DNA from: Butyrivibrio sp. MB2005
Lineage (GTDB): Bacteria > Bacillota > Clostridia > Lachnospirales > Lachnospiraceae
Length of the DNA: 64,000 bases
Assembly (NCBI RefSeq): GCF_000424285.1
Contig: NZ_AUJP01000009.1
Coordinates: 62,001 to 126,000, forward strand
Reading direction: 5' to 3'
Both the position numbers and the translations under genes were made by a program. Within the stretch, counting starts at the first letter, position 1. Each line of letters starts with the position of its first letter. Shown here piece after piece: positions 42,885-51,891 of this stretch. The notes under the pieces were generated by a model. The model searched no databases and had not been told where the DNA came from. It saw nothing but the letters and a program-made list of their open reading frames with translations.

Positions 42885-45242
42885 TCATTCAAGCAGATAC
42901 TCAAAAGCTATTTCAGGCAGCGGTTTGTAGAAATAAAAGCCCTGAATATAGTCACAATCTGCATCCAGCAAAAATTTCATCTGTTTATCCGTCTCAACAC
43001 CCTCCGCCGTTACTTTTGCCCCCATAGCGTGGGCGAGATTGATAGTTGAGACAATAATAGCTTCCGATTTCTTATTTATTCCTATTTTCCTGATAAAACC
43101 TATATCCAGCTTGATAATGTCAAAATCGAAGGTTTCAAGCATGGACAGTGAACTCATACCGCTTCCATAATCGTCAAGAAGTATCTGGATTCCCTGTTCT
43201 TTCATCTTGTCAAGATAATTAAGAGCCTTATCCTCAAGATCTGCATAGGCAGACTCTGTCACCTCTAGCCTTACAAGGGACGGGTCAATCTTCTTTTCAT
43301 TTATCAGCTCAAATATGCTTTCAATGAATGCTGTGTCATAGAAATCCACTCTGGACAGATTTATAGCGCAGGGAACGACCTTTTTGCCTTCACGGGTACG
43401 CCTTTCAATAAAATCTATCCCCCTATGCAGCATGAACCTGTCAAGCTCAGCAGTCTTGCCCTCAGATTCGATGATAGGAATGAAATCTGCAGGAGAAACC
43501 ATGCCAAGATCTCTGTGCTGCCATCTTATCAGCATCTCTGCGCTGACAATCTCGCCGGATTTGGCATTTACTATGGGCTGATAATAAGCCTCAAATTCGT
43601 TGTCCATCAGGGCTCTCTCGTAATCAGACAAAAGATAGCGCTGTTTTACATACAGCTCCTTAAGAGAGTCGTCATAGTAAGCATAAAGAAGTTGTCTGTT
43701 GTTTCTGTCTATACTCCTCTCTGCTATTTTTGCACCTGCGATTATCTGGGCAATATCAACTTTGGAGTTCGTTATGGGATATATTCCGCAGTGAATTTCA
43801 TAGTTGTATTCTATTGATTCTGTTTTGAAAACCTGCCTGCACATGGCCTTAAGGTTCTTTTCCGTAAGGTTCTCATCTGCTGTGATCAGAACAAAATTAT
43901 CCGCCTCAAGCCTCCCCACGATTACAGGGCTAAGATACTTTCTAAGAGCATCCCTGGTCCTGAAAATAACAAGGTCGCCTCTCTGGGTACCAAACAACGC
44001 ATTAACGGCCTTAAACCCCATTATATTGGCGTATACAAGGGAATAATGATCATTATCTGTAAGCTCTTCAAGAAAAAGCTTGGACCTGTCTATAAAGCCT
44101 GTTCTTGCATACTCATCCGTCATCCAGTCATGGTCAAGAAGCGTAGTGATATCGATGCACATCACCATAAACCAGTCGGGATATCCGGGAACCTCACGCA
44201 CTCTGAAATTTTTGGCACGAACACCGGCGGCAGTCTCCACATGGACAGTTCTGACATAATTGCCCATTTCATCCATTTCTTTCTGGATAACTGAAAGTCT
44301 TAACTGATCAAGAAAAGCTTCTTTTTCCTCATCTACTACAGATTCAGCAAGTTTATTGCAGATTTCCCGGTAATTAAGTCTGCTCCTCTCAAAGACACCG
44401 GTGACATTATCCTTCAAAAAGTATACTTCACAGCGTTCATCATGTTTTTCCACGCCAAACACCATATCGTAGCCTTCAGAAATGATGGTTCTGATCACAG
44501 GCTGCTCGACATGGCTCATATACGGAATGACGGTTCCCTGGTTTAAAGGGGTTATCTCACCATCGTCGATTATTTCTCCTTCTCCTTTGAAAATAGTCCG
44601 GCCACCTTTAACCTTAAAATAACTACCATCGGTTATAAAATAAAATCGACATCCAAAACTGTCCGGAATGACAATATCATCAACAAACTTAAGACCTCCT
44701 ATGGTCTTGTCTTTCAAGTATTCTCGATGGGGTATTATCTGAATATTGGTCAGGTCAAGACCATCTGAAAATCTGACATAGTTGGGATCTACGGCCTCTT
44801 CGTCCAGTTCCGGCGCATGGTATACATAAAAAGCAGCATTCATGGAACCTGCATTTGAAGCGATGACTATCCCCTTATATCCTAAAAGAGCCTCTTTTAA
44901 TCCCTTTTTTTTCATAAATGCAAGCTGTGTCGGACCATGTCCGCCTGCAAGATAAATAACATCTGACCAGGCTACCATCGCATCTGCTGATTCTTTTTCA
45001 TCTAATATCTTTACTTCTTTTACAGAGAGATTTTTATATTCGAATGCATCCAGTATCTGCCTAAGCTGATACTGATTATCTTTAGTCGCACCGGGATCGC
45101 AGGGTACATAGAGCAGATTGGCCTCTTTTTCCCATTCCTGCGTCAGATCATCAAAAAAGCCATAGCTCTCCAAAGGTGCTGCCTCTTCATAAGTCCCCTG
45201 TTCCTGTAATGCTATAGAGTTACTTGTTAAGTATAGAACCAT
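42885..45242 (-). CDS. Peptidase-S51-like / degenerate GGDEF / EAL fusion protein
   Basis: 785 residues. Residues 1-215 resemble dipeptidase E (S51): 'IYLAGGHGPTQLAFM' and 'IVIASNAGSMN'. In PepE the sequence G-W-S-A-G-A-N carries the nucleophile; here the aligned serine is Asn, so proteolysis is doubtful. Residues 240-350 look PAS-like; 355-520 a GGDEF fold without the signature (R-L-E-A-D at the site); 545-785 an EAL domain with E in 'AEMLIRW', 'EVTESAY', 'DDYGSGMSSL', 'IKLD' and 'EGVE' present, so c-di-GMP hydrolysis is likely. CAGGAG seven bases before the ATG at 45242 sets the start. The S51 part may sense a peptide or aspartyl compound. Confidence 0.88.
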   Translation of the reverse strand: MVLYLTSNSIALQEQGTYEEAAPLESYGFFDDLTQEWEKEANLLYVPCDPGATKDNQYQLRQILDAFEYKNLSVKEVKILDEKESADAMVAWSDVIYLAGGHGPTQLAFMKKKGLKEALLGYKGIVIASNAGSMNAAFYVYHAPELDEEAVDPNYVRFSDGLDLTNIQIIPHREYLKDKTIGGLKFVDDIVIPDSFGCRFYFITDGSYFKVKGGRTIFKGEGEIIDDGEITPLNQGTVIPYMSHVEQPVIRTIISEGYDMVFGVEKHDERCEVYFLKDNVTGVFERSRLNYREICNKLAESVVDEEKEAFLDQLRLSVIQKEMDEMGNYVRTVHVETAAGVRAKNFRVREVPGYPDWFMVMCIDITTLLDHDWMTDEYARTGFIDRSKLFLEELTDNDHYSLVYANIMGFKAVNALFGTQRGDLVIFRTRDALRKYLSPVIVGRLEADNFVLITADENLTEKNLKAMCRQVFKTESIEYNYEIHCGIYPITNSKVDIAQIIAGAKIAERSIDRNNRQLLYAYYDDSLKELYVKQRYLLSDYERALMDNEFEAYYQPIVNAKSGEIVSAEMLIRWQHRDLGMVSPADFIPIIESEGKTAELDRFMLHRGIDFIERRTREGKKVVPCAINLSRVDFYDTAFIESIFELINEKKIDPSLVRLEVTESAYADLEDKALNYLDKMKEQGIQILLDDYGSGMSSLSMLETFDFDIIKLDIGFIRKIGINKKSEAIIVSTINLAHAMGAKVTAEGVETDKQMKFLLDADCDYIQGFYFYKPLPEIAFEYLLE

Positions 45243-45365
45243 TGACAATCTCCTGCCGGATCCGGCGATAAACCTTTGTTTACATAAGATAACAATTATT
45301 TGCCGTATCTACTCTATTTTACACTCCCAAAACGCATAATTGTTAAGGTTATAAATATTTAATAC

Positions 45366-45392
45366 TTAAGAATTTCACCACGATAACCGATA
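45366..45392 (+). promoter_or_regulatory. Sigma-28-like promoter candidate
   Basis: TTAAG at 45366 and CCGATA at 45387 with 16 bases between resemble the flagellar sigma-28 consensus (TAAA-N15-CCGATAA). It lies 165 bases upstream of the unknown gene at 45557 and is divergent from the EAL fusion gene. A hairpin-prone leader (CCACTC/GAGTGG at about 45495-45516, GTGTGCC/GGCACGC at 45519-45544) lies between. Confidence 0.45.
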
Positions 45393-45556
45393 TATATAAC
45401 AGCTATGGATAGCGCTTTAATGGGAAGGGACTACATTAAGGCGCATTTTTTTGTCCCTGAAAGGAGGAAAATTGTGACATAGATTTAGTTAGACCACTCG
45501 GTCCTTTGGAGAGTGGGGTGTGCCGGATTGACTGATGGCACGCAGAAAGGATTTAT

Positions 45557-46729
45557 ATGGATAATACGAACAACATAAATGGCTACCGTAGTGTTTACAT
45601 GGCTTTTGGCGTTTATAAGGTAGGCGGAACCGGTCAGCAGCAGGCAAAAACTGCAGAAAGCGGCGAGACACCCGCGTTCCTGACAGCTTTAAATGTGGCT
45701 TCTGAGAAAAGCTTTGGAGAAGATAATCTCCCGGAAATAACAAACGCCAACATTACGCCCCACGGCCTGGCAAAACCTGATGATAACGGTGCTATGCTAT
45801 CCTACACAAGGATAATTACCGCAAAGGTGCCGGATGATATCTCCTCTGCCCTCTCAAAGTGGGACAAGGAATCCGGCAAGATCGTGGATGATGGCTCAGA
45901 GAGTGATTCGGTCGCTCCTGCCGGTTCTGGCTCAGAAAGTAAGGCATCAATTCCTGCAGGCAAGGAATTCGATATTAACGACGGCGGCCAGGAGCTACAG
46001 ATAACCATCAAGGTATCAGGCGGAACCCGAATCTACACAGCATCGGGAGTGGATAAGGACGGCAATTCTTTTTCCAAAGAGATCGATCCCTATTCAGTAG
46101 ATCCCACTGATACTGACTACGCAGGCTTTGCAACACTTTGTGCCTATATCAGAGATACGGAAGGGCTTGCCGACAACGCAATGAAGGCTGTAAGAGATGC
46201 AGCCCCTGCTGATATCACAGAAAAGGGCAATTACCTGTATATGGTAAGCTTCGCATCCGATGGCACAGGCAATCTCTCAGGCGCCAAGAAGCTCTTTGAG
46301 CAGCTGGAGAACTTCTTCGACAGATTGATGGGCATTGGTAGTGTCAACTCATCCTCAGAAATATCTGATCAGAAAGCGATTGCTGTCAGAAGCGACAGTT
46401 CCGGAGACAGCACCTCCTCCGGCGGCTCCTTCCACAGCAGGGTCCTTGAAGAGCTCCATGAACTGATTGAGCAGATGCTGCAGAAGATGCTGAACGAGAT
46501 CATGGGTATCGATGATACCGAAGAAGTGACTGCTGACACCGAAGAAAAAGCAGAAATAGAAACAGAATCCATAGCTGAAACCGAAAATCCCGAGGATGGC
46601 TCCGCTAATGATATTGGCGAGAAGGCCTCAATAGCCGCAGAAACTGCAACAGCTGAAGATAGCGCTGATTCTACAGATTCCGGCGACATCGAGAAAAGTC
46701 TTGGAATTGAAAACGCGGTAGAATTATAG
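45557..46729 (+). CDS. Acidic Ser-rich protein of unknown function
   Basis: 390 residues. Residues 1-80 contain 'RSVYMAFGVYKVGGTGQQQA'; 105-135 is a Ser/Asp/Gly linker; 135-300 looks folded ('AGFATLCAYIRDTEGLADNA', 'YLYMVSFASDGTGNLSGAKK'); the last 90 are highly acidic with repeated Glu/Ala and Thr ('EEVTADTEEKAEIETESIAE'). There is no signal peptide. GAAAGGATTTAT precedes the ATG. Possible sigma-28 control would place it with motility or flagellar assembly genes, but no flagellar gene is in the window. Family not recognised. Confidence 0.65.
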   Translation: MDNTNNINGYRSVYMAFGVYKVGGTGQQQAKTAESGETPAFLTALNVASEKSFGEDNLPEITNANITPHGLAKPDDNGAMLSYTRIITAKVPDDISSALSKWDKESGKIVDDGSESDSVAPAGSGSESKASIPAGKEFDINDGGQELQITIKVSGGTRIYTASGVDKDGNSFSKEIDPYSVDPTDTDYAGFATLCAYIRDTEGLADNAMKAVRDAAPADITEKGNYLYMVSFASDGTGNLSGAKKLFEQLENFFDRLMGIGSVNSSSEISDQKAIAVRSDSSGDSTSSGGSFHSRVLEELHELIEQMLQKMLNEIMGIDDTEEVTADTEEKAEIETESIAETENPEDGSANDIGEKASIAAETATAEDSADSTDSGDIEKSLGIENAVEL

Positions 46730-46771
46730 GGATTTAGGTGTTAGATTTTTAGAATACTGCTTGAATACTAC

Positions 46772-46799
46772 GAAACTCCCCGGATTTCCGGGGAGTTTC
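46772..46799. terminator. Bidirectional hairpin terminator
   Basis: GAAACTCCCCGG pairs perfectly with CCGGGGAGTTTC around four bases, between convergent genes ending at 46729 and 46826. Confidence 0.85.
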
Positions 46800-46825
46800 A
46801 TTATGCCTCTACATGAATAAGCGCT

Positions 46826-47776
46826 TCATACCTCTATGTCATTCTCCTTAAGTAGCTGCCTGAGATACTCAATTTCCTTAACAGCATCCTCTTTTTCCTT
46901 AACAGCCGCTTCTTTTTCGCTAACAGCTGCCTCTTTTTCCTTAGTCAGGGAGTCAATCTGGGGTCGAAGCTCGTTTTCAGTGTCTCTGCAGCCCAATGCA
47001 TAGCCCTCGTCCTTTATGACCTGTAGATGACGCTCAGCACTATATTCAAGTACGCCCACTTTGATTACCTCCTTCCTGTATTTGACGAAGAAGTCCCTAA
47101 GGATGTCTTCTTTTATGCATTCATCGATGGCTTTTTCTACTGCCTTGCGAATGACCTCTTTCTTGAACAATGATTCATCAAAATTAGCATCATTCTGCAC
47201 CTCATCACCGATTGAATTCATATATTCCTCTCTATATTTTCTCACTTTTTGGACAAAAAGGGAATATTGTTTTAATGTACTGCAGGCCTGCATGAGTTCA
47301 GGATTGTGGCCTGCATTTACATTATACTGGTGGACTATGAGCTCAAGTTGGGGCTCATCTCCCTTTGTGTCAAACATATCAGAAAGCTTGTAGGTAACCT
47401 CATCCTGCATAGGAACAGTCCCATTATAAAAGACGATGAACTTTGGTTCCGGAATCCTTATTCTTTCTGCCTTGTACGTTTTCTCCTGAAGAATGAGGTT
47501 TTTGTATATACTTGCTACATACTGAAGATCTCTGAGAGGAATGTTTGGACACGGACTTGACTGGTGTTCATACAGATTTAATTTGAAATCCAGAAGGAAA
47601 GAGACATCGTTTTTCATGTGAAGGAAAGTCTCACCTTCAAGGGTGGTTATCTTCAGTTTAGAGGGATCGTTGTAATTGCTGTGGTTTATGGCATTGTAAA
47701 GCTCAAGCAGATAGCGCTTGTCACTATACAGCATTCTGAATACTGTGTCTTTATGCTGTTTATTCTCTATTGGCAT
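46826..47776 (-). CDS. Rpn-family recombination-promoting nuclease / PD-(D/E)XK transposase-like protein
   Basis: 316 residues. Starts 'HKDTVFRMLYSDKRYLLELY', typical of Rpn/PDDEXK_2 proteins; nuclease core 'DVSFLLDFKLNLYEHQSS' with D and E residues near 55-70 and 'RIPEPKFIVFYNGT' later. The C-terminal 60 residues form a coiled coil of near-identical units around 'KEKEAAVSEKEAAVKEKEDA'. Rpn proteins cut DNA and promote RecA-independent recombination; the family is abundant and often multi-copy in Butyrivibrio. The full domain is present, so it is probably intact. AAGGAG precedes the ATG. Confidence 0.85.
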   Translation of the reverse strand: MPIENKQHKDTVFRMLYSDKRYLLELYNAINHSNYNDPSKLKITTLEGETFLHMKNDVSFLLDFKLNLYEHQSSPCPNIPLRDLQYVASIYKNLILQEKTYKAERIRIPEPKFIVFYNGTVPMQDEVTYKLSDMFDTKGDEPQLELIVHQYNVNAGHNPELMQACSTLKQYSLFVQKVRKYREEYMNSIGDEVQNDANFDESLFKKEVIRKAVEKAIDECIKEDILRDFFVKYRKEVIKVGVLEYSAERHLQVIKDEGYALGCRDTENELRPQIDSLTKEKEAAVSEKEAAVKEKEDAVKEIEYLRQLLKENDIEV

Positions 47777-47932
47777 TAAAAATTCTCCTTGTGTTAATTA
47801 GTTAAATCCATTGTTGCGCGCATCTGTAAAAAATGGAATTTCCCGAAAACAAGAGTGTTTTTCGGCGCGTTAGAAACAACGCAGGAATCATATTAGCACA
47901 CAGAGGAAACGAATGCAAGTTCAAATATGAGA
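47777..47932. other. Intergenic leader before the 84-bp array
   Basis: Contains an imperfect hairpin (CGCGC...GCGCG, about 47816-47873) and the Rpn upstream region. No ORF with a ribosome binding site was found. Confidence 0.4.
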
Positions 47933-48391
47933 GCACTGGGAAAGCTCGATTCAGACACGATTCAGTGCGCGGATGAGCTTTTTAGCATTTCTGGAAAGCG
48001 ATCTTGAAGTCCCTGCGCACTGGAAAAGCCTGATTTCAACCTGAATCAGTGCGCAGATGAGCTTTCAAGTATTTCCAGAAAGCGATCTCAAAGTCTCTGC
48101 GCACTGGAAAAGCCTGATTTCGACCTGAATCAGTGCGCGGATGAGCTTTCAAGTCTTTGCAGAAGGCAATTTCGAAGTCTCTGCGCACTGGAGGAGCCCG
48201 ATTTCGACACGATTCAGTGCGCGGATGAGCTTTTAAGCCTTTCCGGAAGGCAATCTTGAAGTCCCGGCGCACTGGAGGCGCTTGATTTTGACCCGATTCA
48301 GTGCGCGGGCGAGATTTTATGCCTTTCCAGAAAGCAATCTCAAAGTTCCTGCGCACTGGGAAAGCTCGATTTCACCCCAAATCAGTGCGTG
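47933..48391. repeat. Exact 84-bp tandem array with palindromic half-units
   Basis: Units start at 47933, 48017, 48101, 48185, 48269 and 48353, so the period is exactly 84 bp for five complete units and a sixth partial one. Each unit begins with a 38-base palindromic part (GCGCACTG...CAGTGCGC with inner TGATT/AATCA) and continues with a 46-base part (GGATGAGCTTT...). Both halves are conserved between units (about 75-90%). On the minus strand a 28-residue repeat ('VRRDFEIAFWKGLKAH') stays open for most of four units but is ended by a TGA in the unit at 48017. Coding is therefore doubtful. The sixth unit has only the palindromic half. Confidence 0.9.
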
Positions 48392-48677
48392 ATAAGGGGT
48401 CAGTTCATGCATATCCGGTAAGCGATTAGGGGAATAAAAAAGCTACCTTAATCGGCAGCTGTAAAGTCGGGAGGATGCTGTCCGGTTACACCGGACAGCA
48501 GTTATGAAAAAGTTTTCTAACATTTTCAACAAGAGCATCACCTCTTGATAGATTCATAATACCCTCCAAAACTTAACTATTCTTAAAAGCCATTTGAACA
48601 GTTTGTTAATAAAACACTGCATTTGTTCACATTCTGTTTACATGATGGGGACCTCCCGGCACCCATATTCTGCATTA
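48392..48677. other. Intergenic region after the array with one strong hairpin
   Basis: GCTGTCCGGT pairs perfectly with ACCGGACAGC at 48477-48499 around a three-base loop. It is downstream of the lipoprotein gene in the minus direction and may be a terminator, although no T-run follows. No ORF is evident. Confidence 0.5.
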
Positions 48678-50705
48678 TTACTGCGCCACGGACACCTCAT
48701 TCATGGAATCGAGGGATTGACCGTACGCCAACTCTACATTCCCTGCAATGTTGAAGCGAAGCTGATAATAAGCATCAAAACTTCCATAAGGTAGTTTAAA
48801 AGTTATGGTTGTATCCGTAAAATCTATGACATTCAGGTCTGAAAGCGTATCACCTCTTGTCTCCCATACTGTCCAGGTACTGCCTTCCACACCATAATCA
48901 CATTCAGATGATCTCTCAACGCCGATGCAGGCACCGTTTTCAGGATTTGTTATCCACTGACCTTCGAACTTTTTAAATACTTCGTCAAGACTTACGTCCA
49001 CATCTGCCAAATCCTCTGCAACGGACACAGGAATCTGGAATTTCTCGCCTCTTATATCTGCAAGAATTTCAGCAAGCTGATAAGCTCTTTTTCTCGTATA
49101 GCGCTCGGCTGTGCCGTTTTCAAGCTGTGGCTGAAGTGAGCCACCCTCTGCTTCTTTTCCGGCAGCTGTTATGGCAGCTTCTTTTCTCTTAATCCAGGCT
49201 CTCTGCTCTGAAACAAGCTCGTCCTTCTTTTCAGGATCTATCTCTTCGATAATTCTTTTCCAGAGTATGTTCAGTTCATCATCCCAGAACTTGTACCACT
49301 CCCCGGTCTGGTAGTTCATGTCCTGCTGACCCATCATTGCCCAGTCCATTGAAACGAACGCCTCATGCATTATCTCTGCACCTGCCAGCTCATCCTGAAT
49401 AGTTTCATAGTCTGCAGGGTTGATGAAGCTAATGAAAACTTCGGTTGAAGGGTCATAATTCGAAACAGGCTTATATTCAAGATATCCGCCGTTCATTATT
49501 CTGCTTGTGAGACCGATCTCTTTAAGATGCTCGTCCTTCAGGCTTTCAAGGTCTTTCATGGACATGAATTCAACATCCTCGAAGCTGTCCATAATATCTT
49601 TGTACTCGCTGTCCGTATAAAGATTCGGAATCTTCAACTGCTCATAAGTATCCTTGTTAAAAACATCATAAGTGTAGTAGAACTGCTTATAATCATCGGA
49701 AAGGGCCATTTTGTAGACACAGATGACGCCGCTTTTGCCATTAAGATCTATGTCGCCATGCTTATGACTGTATGCGAAGGATGTTAACTCAGACTCCTCT
49801 TCTTCATAGTATCCAAAGTGATATTTTGCATCGCCATCAAGGTATGCTGCATCCCATGCATGATTAGAAGCCCCATTGCTGCCACCGCCGGATATGTATC
49901 CGTATTTGTTGATAAGGGTATAGCTCCTGGACCAGCTGGGAAATACATATACTACCTGAGGCTGATTATCGATGACCTTTACTATGAAAGTAAGCATGCT
50001 TGCTTCTTCAACGAAGGGTCCAACTGAGCGAAGCGCCAGCTCCAACTCTCCATCCATACCAAGATCCAAAAAGGCATATTCGAAGGGTTCCACATCCCCC
50101 TTCTGATAGTAATAATCTTCTGTATCAATTATTTTCTGGAATGTATCCTGCAGCTCAGTGAGAGTGTAGGTCTTTTCAGTATCGATATGGTTAATGAACT
50201 CATCCTGATAGGATAGATATTCTTCAAAGACGAAGAGATTCTTCTTGTAGTAGTCAAAACTCAGGGTGCCGGTTCCCTTAAGAAGGTCCCCAAGGATATT
50301 ATTATGCTTTTTGGCTTCATCGCTTGTAGGCGTTGGATTATCCAGTCTTTCGTCTGAGGTCTCAAGGATATCTTCGCTATCGCCTGTGGCGGAACCCCCG
50401 TTGTCTGTGGCTTCGGAATCACCTGAGTCTCCAGCTTCGGAATCACTGGTGCTTCCGGCATCAGCTTCTGTTTCCTCTGAAGTGGTTGTGGTGGTCTCAG
50501 CATCTGCTTCCGTGCTTACTTCTGCGTCAGCTTCTTCGGTCACATCTCCTTCGCTGCTGTTTCCTTCAGCGTTTCCGCTATCAGTTATTTTGCTAAAAAA
50601 AGAGGATGAACCGCTCTCGTCAGCATTATTTTTCCCGGAAGAACCGCAGCCTGCAAGCATTACGGCCATCCCCAGGGCCAATATCATTACTTTTCTTTTC
50701 TTCAC
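48678..50705 (-). CDS. LprI-domain (DUF1311) lipoprotein
   Basis: 675 residues. Lipobox 'VMLAGCGSSGKNN' near residue 20. Residues 30-120 are an acidic Ser/Thr/Glu linker ('TSEETEADAGSTSDSEAGD'). A folded middle region (140-400) of unknown type follows, then a lysozyme-inhibitor LprI-like domain at about 440-540 ('YKFWDDELNILWKRIIEEID', 'ELVSEQRAWIKRKEAAITAA') and a beta-rich end. Start codon GTG after AGGAAAGG. Probably an extracellular envelope protein; LprI in mycobacteria inhibits lysozyme, but this role is not established for the family in Firmicutes. Confidence 0.78.
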   Translation of the reverse strand: MKKRKVMILALGMAVMLAGCGSSGKNNADESGSSSFFSKITDSGNAEGNSSEGDVTEEADAEVSTEADAETTTTTSEETEADAGSTSDSEAGDSGDSEATDNGGSATGDSEDILETSDERLDNPTPTSDEAKKHNNILGDLLKGTGTLSFDYYKKNLFVFEEYLSYQDEFINHIDTEKTYTLTELQDTFQKIIDTEDYYYQKGDVEPFEYAFLDLGMDGELELALRSVGPFVEEASMLTFIVKVIDNQPQVVYVFPSWSRSYTLINKYGYISGGGSNGASNHAWDAAYLDGDAKYHFGYYEEEESELTSFAYSHKHGDIDLNGKSGVICVYKMALSDDYKQFYYTYDVFNKDTYEQLKIPNLYTDSEYKDIMDSFEDVEFMSMKDLESLKDEHLKEIGLTSRIMNGGYLEYKPVSNYDPSTEVFISFINPADYETIQDELAGAEIMHEAFVSMDWAMMGQQDMNYQTGEWYKFWDDELNILWKRIIEEIDPEKKDELVSEQRAWIKRKEAAITAAGKEAEGGSLQPQLENGTAERYTRKRAYQLAEILADIRGEKFQIPVSVAEDLADVDVSLDEVFKKFEGQWITNPENGACIGVERSSECDYGVEGSTWTVWETRGDTLSDLNVIDFTDTTITFKLPYGSFDAYYQLRFNIAGNVELAYGQSLDSMNEVSVAQ

Positions 50706-50786
50706 TTTTTTCTACCTTTCCTGATTTGTATCATTACGATTTACGAAAACATTATACAACGGAGTCCCGGTAGATACGAGAAAAGT

Positions 50787-51578
50787 TCACTTCTTCCTGC
50801 AAATGTAAAGAAGGTGGTTTGTGTTGCCAAGGAGCTCTCTCTTTTCAGAAAAGGCAAGGTACCACTTAGCCAGCTTCTCAAAATCCTCGTCTGTGACCGC
50901 AAATTCAGGATTTTTCTCTACAGGTTCGATAAGACCGTCAACACCTGTTGTTGTAATCCACTCTACATCTTTTTCTTTGAATAGATCTTCGAACTCTGTT
51001 ATGTCATAGCCTGTGAAGAGCTGCTCCTTAAAATGGCGGATCTTGTAGTCTTCTGTGAAGTTCTCTTCCTCACCAAATCCCCAGTTGCCCTGAAAATAGT
51101 TGGAATACATGATTGCGAAAACAGAAATAAATGCAAAGAGCAATGTTCCGCCGGGTTTGGTCACTCGAATGGCTTCATCGATGGCTTTGTTAACCTCTTT
51201 TTCCTCATAGAGATGATACAAAGGTCCAAATACAAGGGTGGTATCGAAGCTGTTGTCTTCAAACCTGCTAAGATCTGTGCCATCGCCCTGATATGCGTGG
51301 AGCTTGTCTATTCCTTCGCCGTTTTCTTTTAATTTTGCAAAGTTGCTGTCTGTAAGCTCTACTGCAGTAACGTCATAGCCTTCTTTTGCCAATGCCACAG
51401 AATATCTGCCTGTTCCTGCACCAACCTCAATTACTTTTGAGTCCTTATCAAGATAACGATGGATATAATTCATGGTTGTGGCATATTCAAGACGTCCGTG
51501 AATGGACCTCTCCAACCTGATATCCTCGTCGTACTGCCCGTAAAAATCGCTGATAATGCTTACTCTGTCCTGCCCCAT
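50787..51578 (-). CDS. SAM-dependent methyltransferase
   Basis: 263 residues with a class I fold: 'DKDSKVIEVGAGTGRYSVAL' (motif I, SAM binding), 'VELTDSNFAKLKENG', 'FDTTLVFGPLYHLYEEKE' and 'VTKPGGTLLFAF'. AAGGAGGAAAAAGCT precedes the ATG at 51578, preferred over a longer frame. Small-molecule acceptor unknown. It lies downstream of the rha terminators, so is separately transcribed. Confidence 0.85.
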   Translation of the reverse strand: MGQDRVSIISDFYGQYDEDIRLERSIHGRLEYATTMNYIHRYLDKDSKVIEVGAGTGRYSVALAKEGYDVTAVELTDSNFAKLKENGEGIDKLHAYQGDGTDLSRFEDNSFDTTLVFGPLYHLYEEKEVNKAIDEAIRVTKPGGTLLFAFISVFAIMYSNYFQGNWGFGEEENFTEDYKIRHFKEQLFTGYDITEFEDLFKEKDVEWITTTGVDGLIEPVEKNPEFAVTDEDFEKLAKWYLAFSEKRELLGNTNHLLYICRKK

Positions 51579-51650
51579 AGCTTTTTCCTCCTTGGTTTTA
51601 AAAAATAGGATTTTTAGAAATCCTCGCGCGAGCGAATTTAGCGTATAAAA

Positions 51651-51681
51651 AAGCCTCATCAAACCCAGTTTGATGAGGCTT
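51651..51681 (-). terminator. Terminator of the rhamnose operon
   Basis: AAGCCTCATCAAAC and GTTTGATGAGGCTT with a three-base loop, followed in the minus direction by a T-run. A second hairpin (51747-51778, AATAAGCCC/GGGCTTATT) lies upstream of it. Together they close the rhaB end of the operon; nothing else is seen between 51579 and 51891. Confidence 0.85.
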
Positions 51682-51891
51682 CACTATCTCAATGATATGC
51701 AAGTCTTAAATCATGCTTCTGCACTTAACCCCATCAATATAACACTAATAAGCCCCTGAGGATCATCCACGGGCTTATTTGATGGTGTTGAATTGTTGAC
51801 GAGGCAATTGTATATCATATTGTCACCGCTTTCTGAAAATTATTAGTTGCTAGTATAATTGTCGCTCAATTATATGTCAACTCTTTTTCAG

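Noticed and set aside
45430..45550. c-di-GMP (GEMM) riboswitch before the unknown gene at 45557
   Set aside because: Two hairpins are present, but the conserved GEMM sequence elements (for example the GCAAA-type internal loop) were not seen.
48036..48356. 106-residue minus-strand protein made of 28-residue repeats
   Set aside because: The frame begins at a GTG without a ribosome binding site and is interrupted within the array by TGA codons in the terminal units. Kept as a repeat, not as a gene.
47933..48391. CRISPR array
   Set aside because: Period and palindromic half fit loosely, but the 46-base intervening parts are homologous to each other and not unique spacers, and no cas gene is near.
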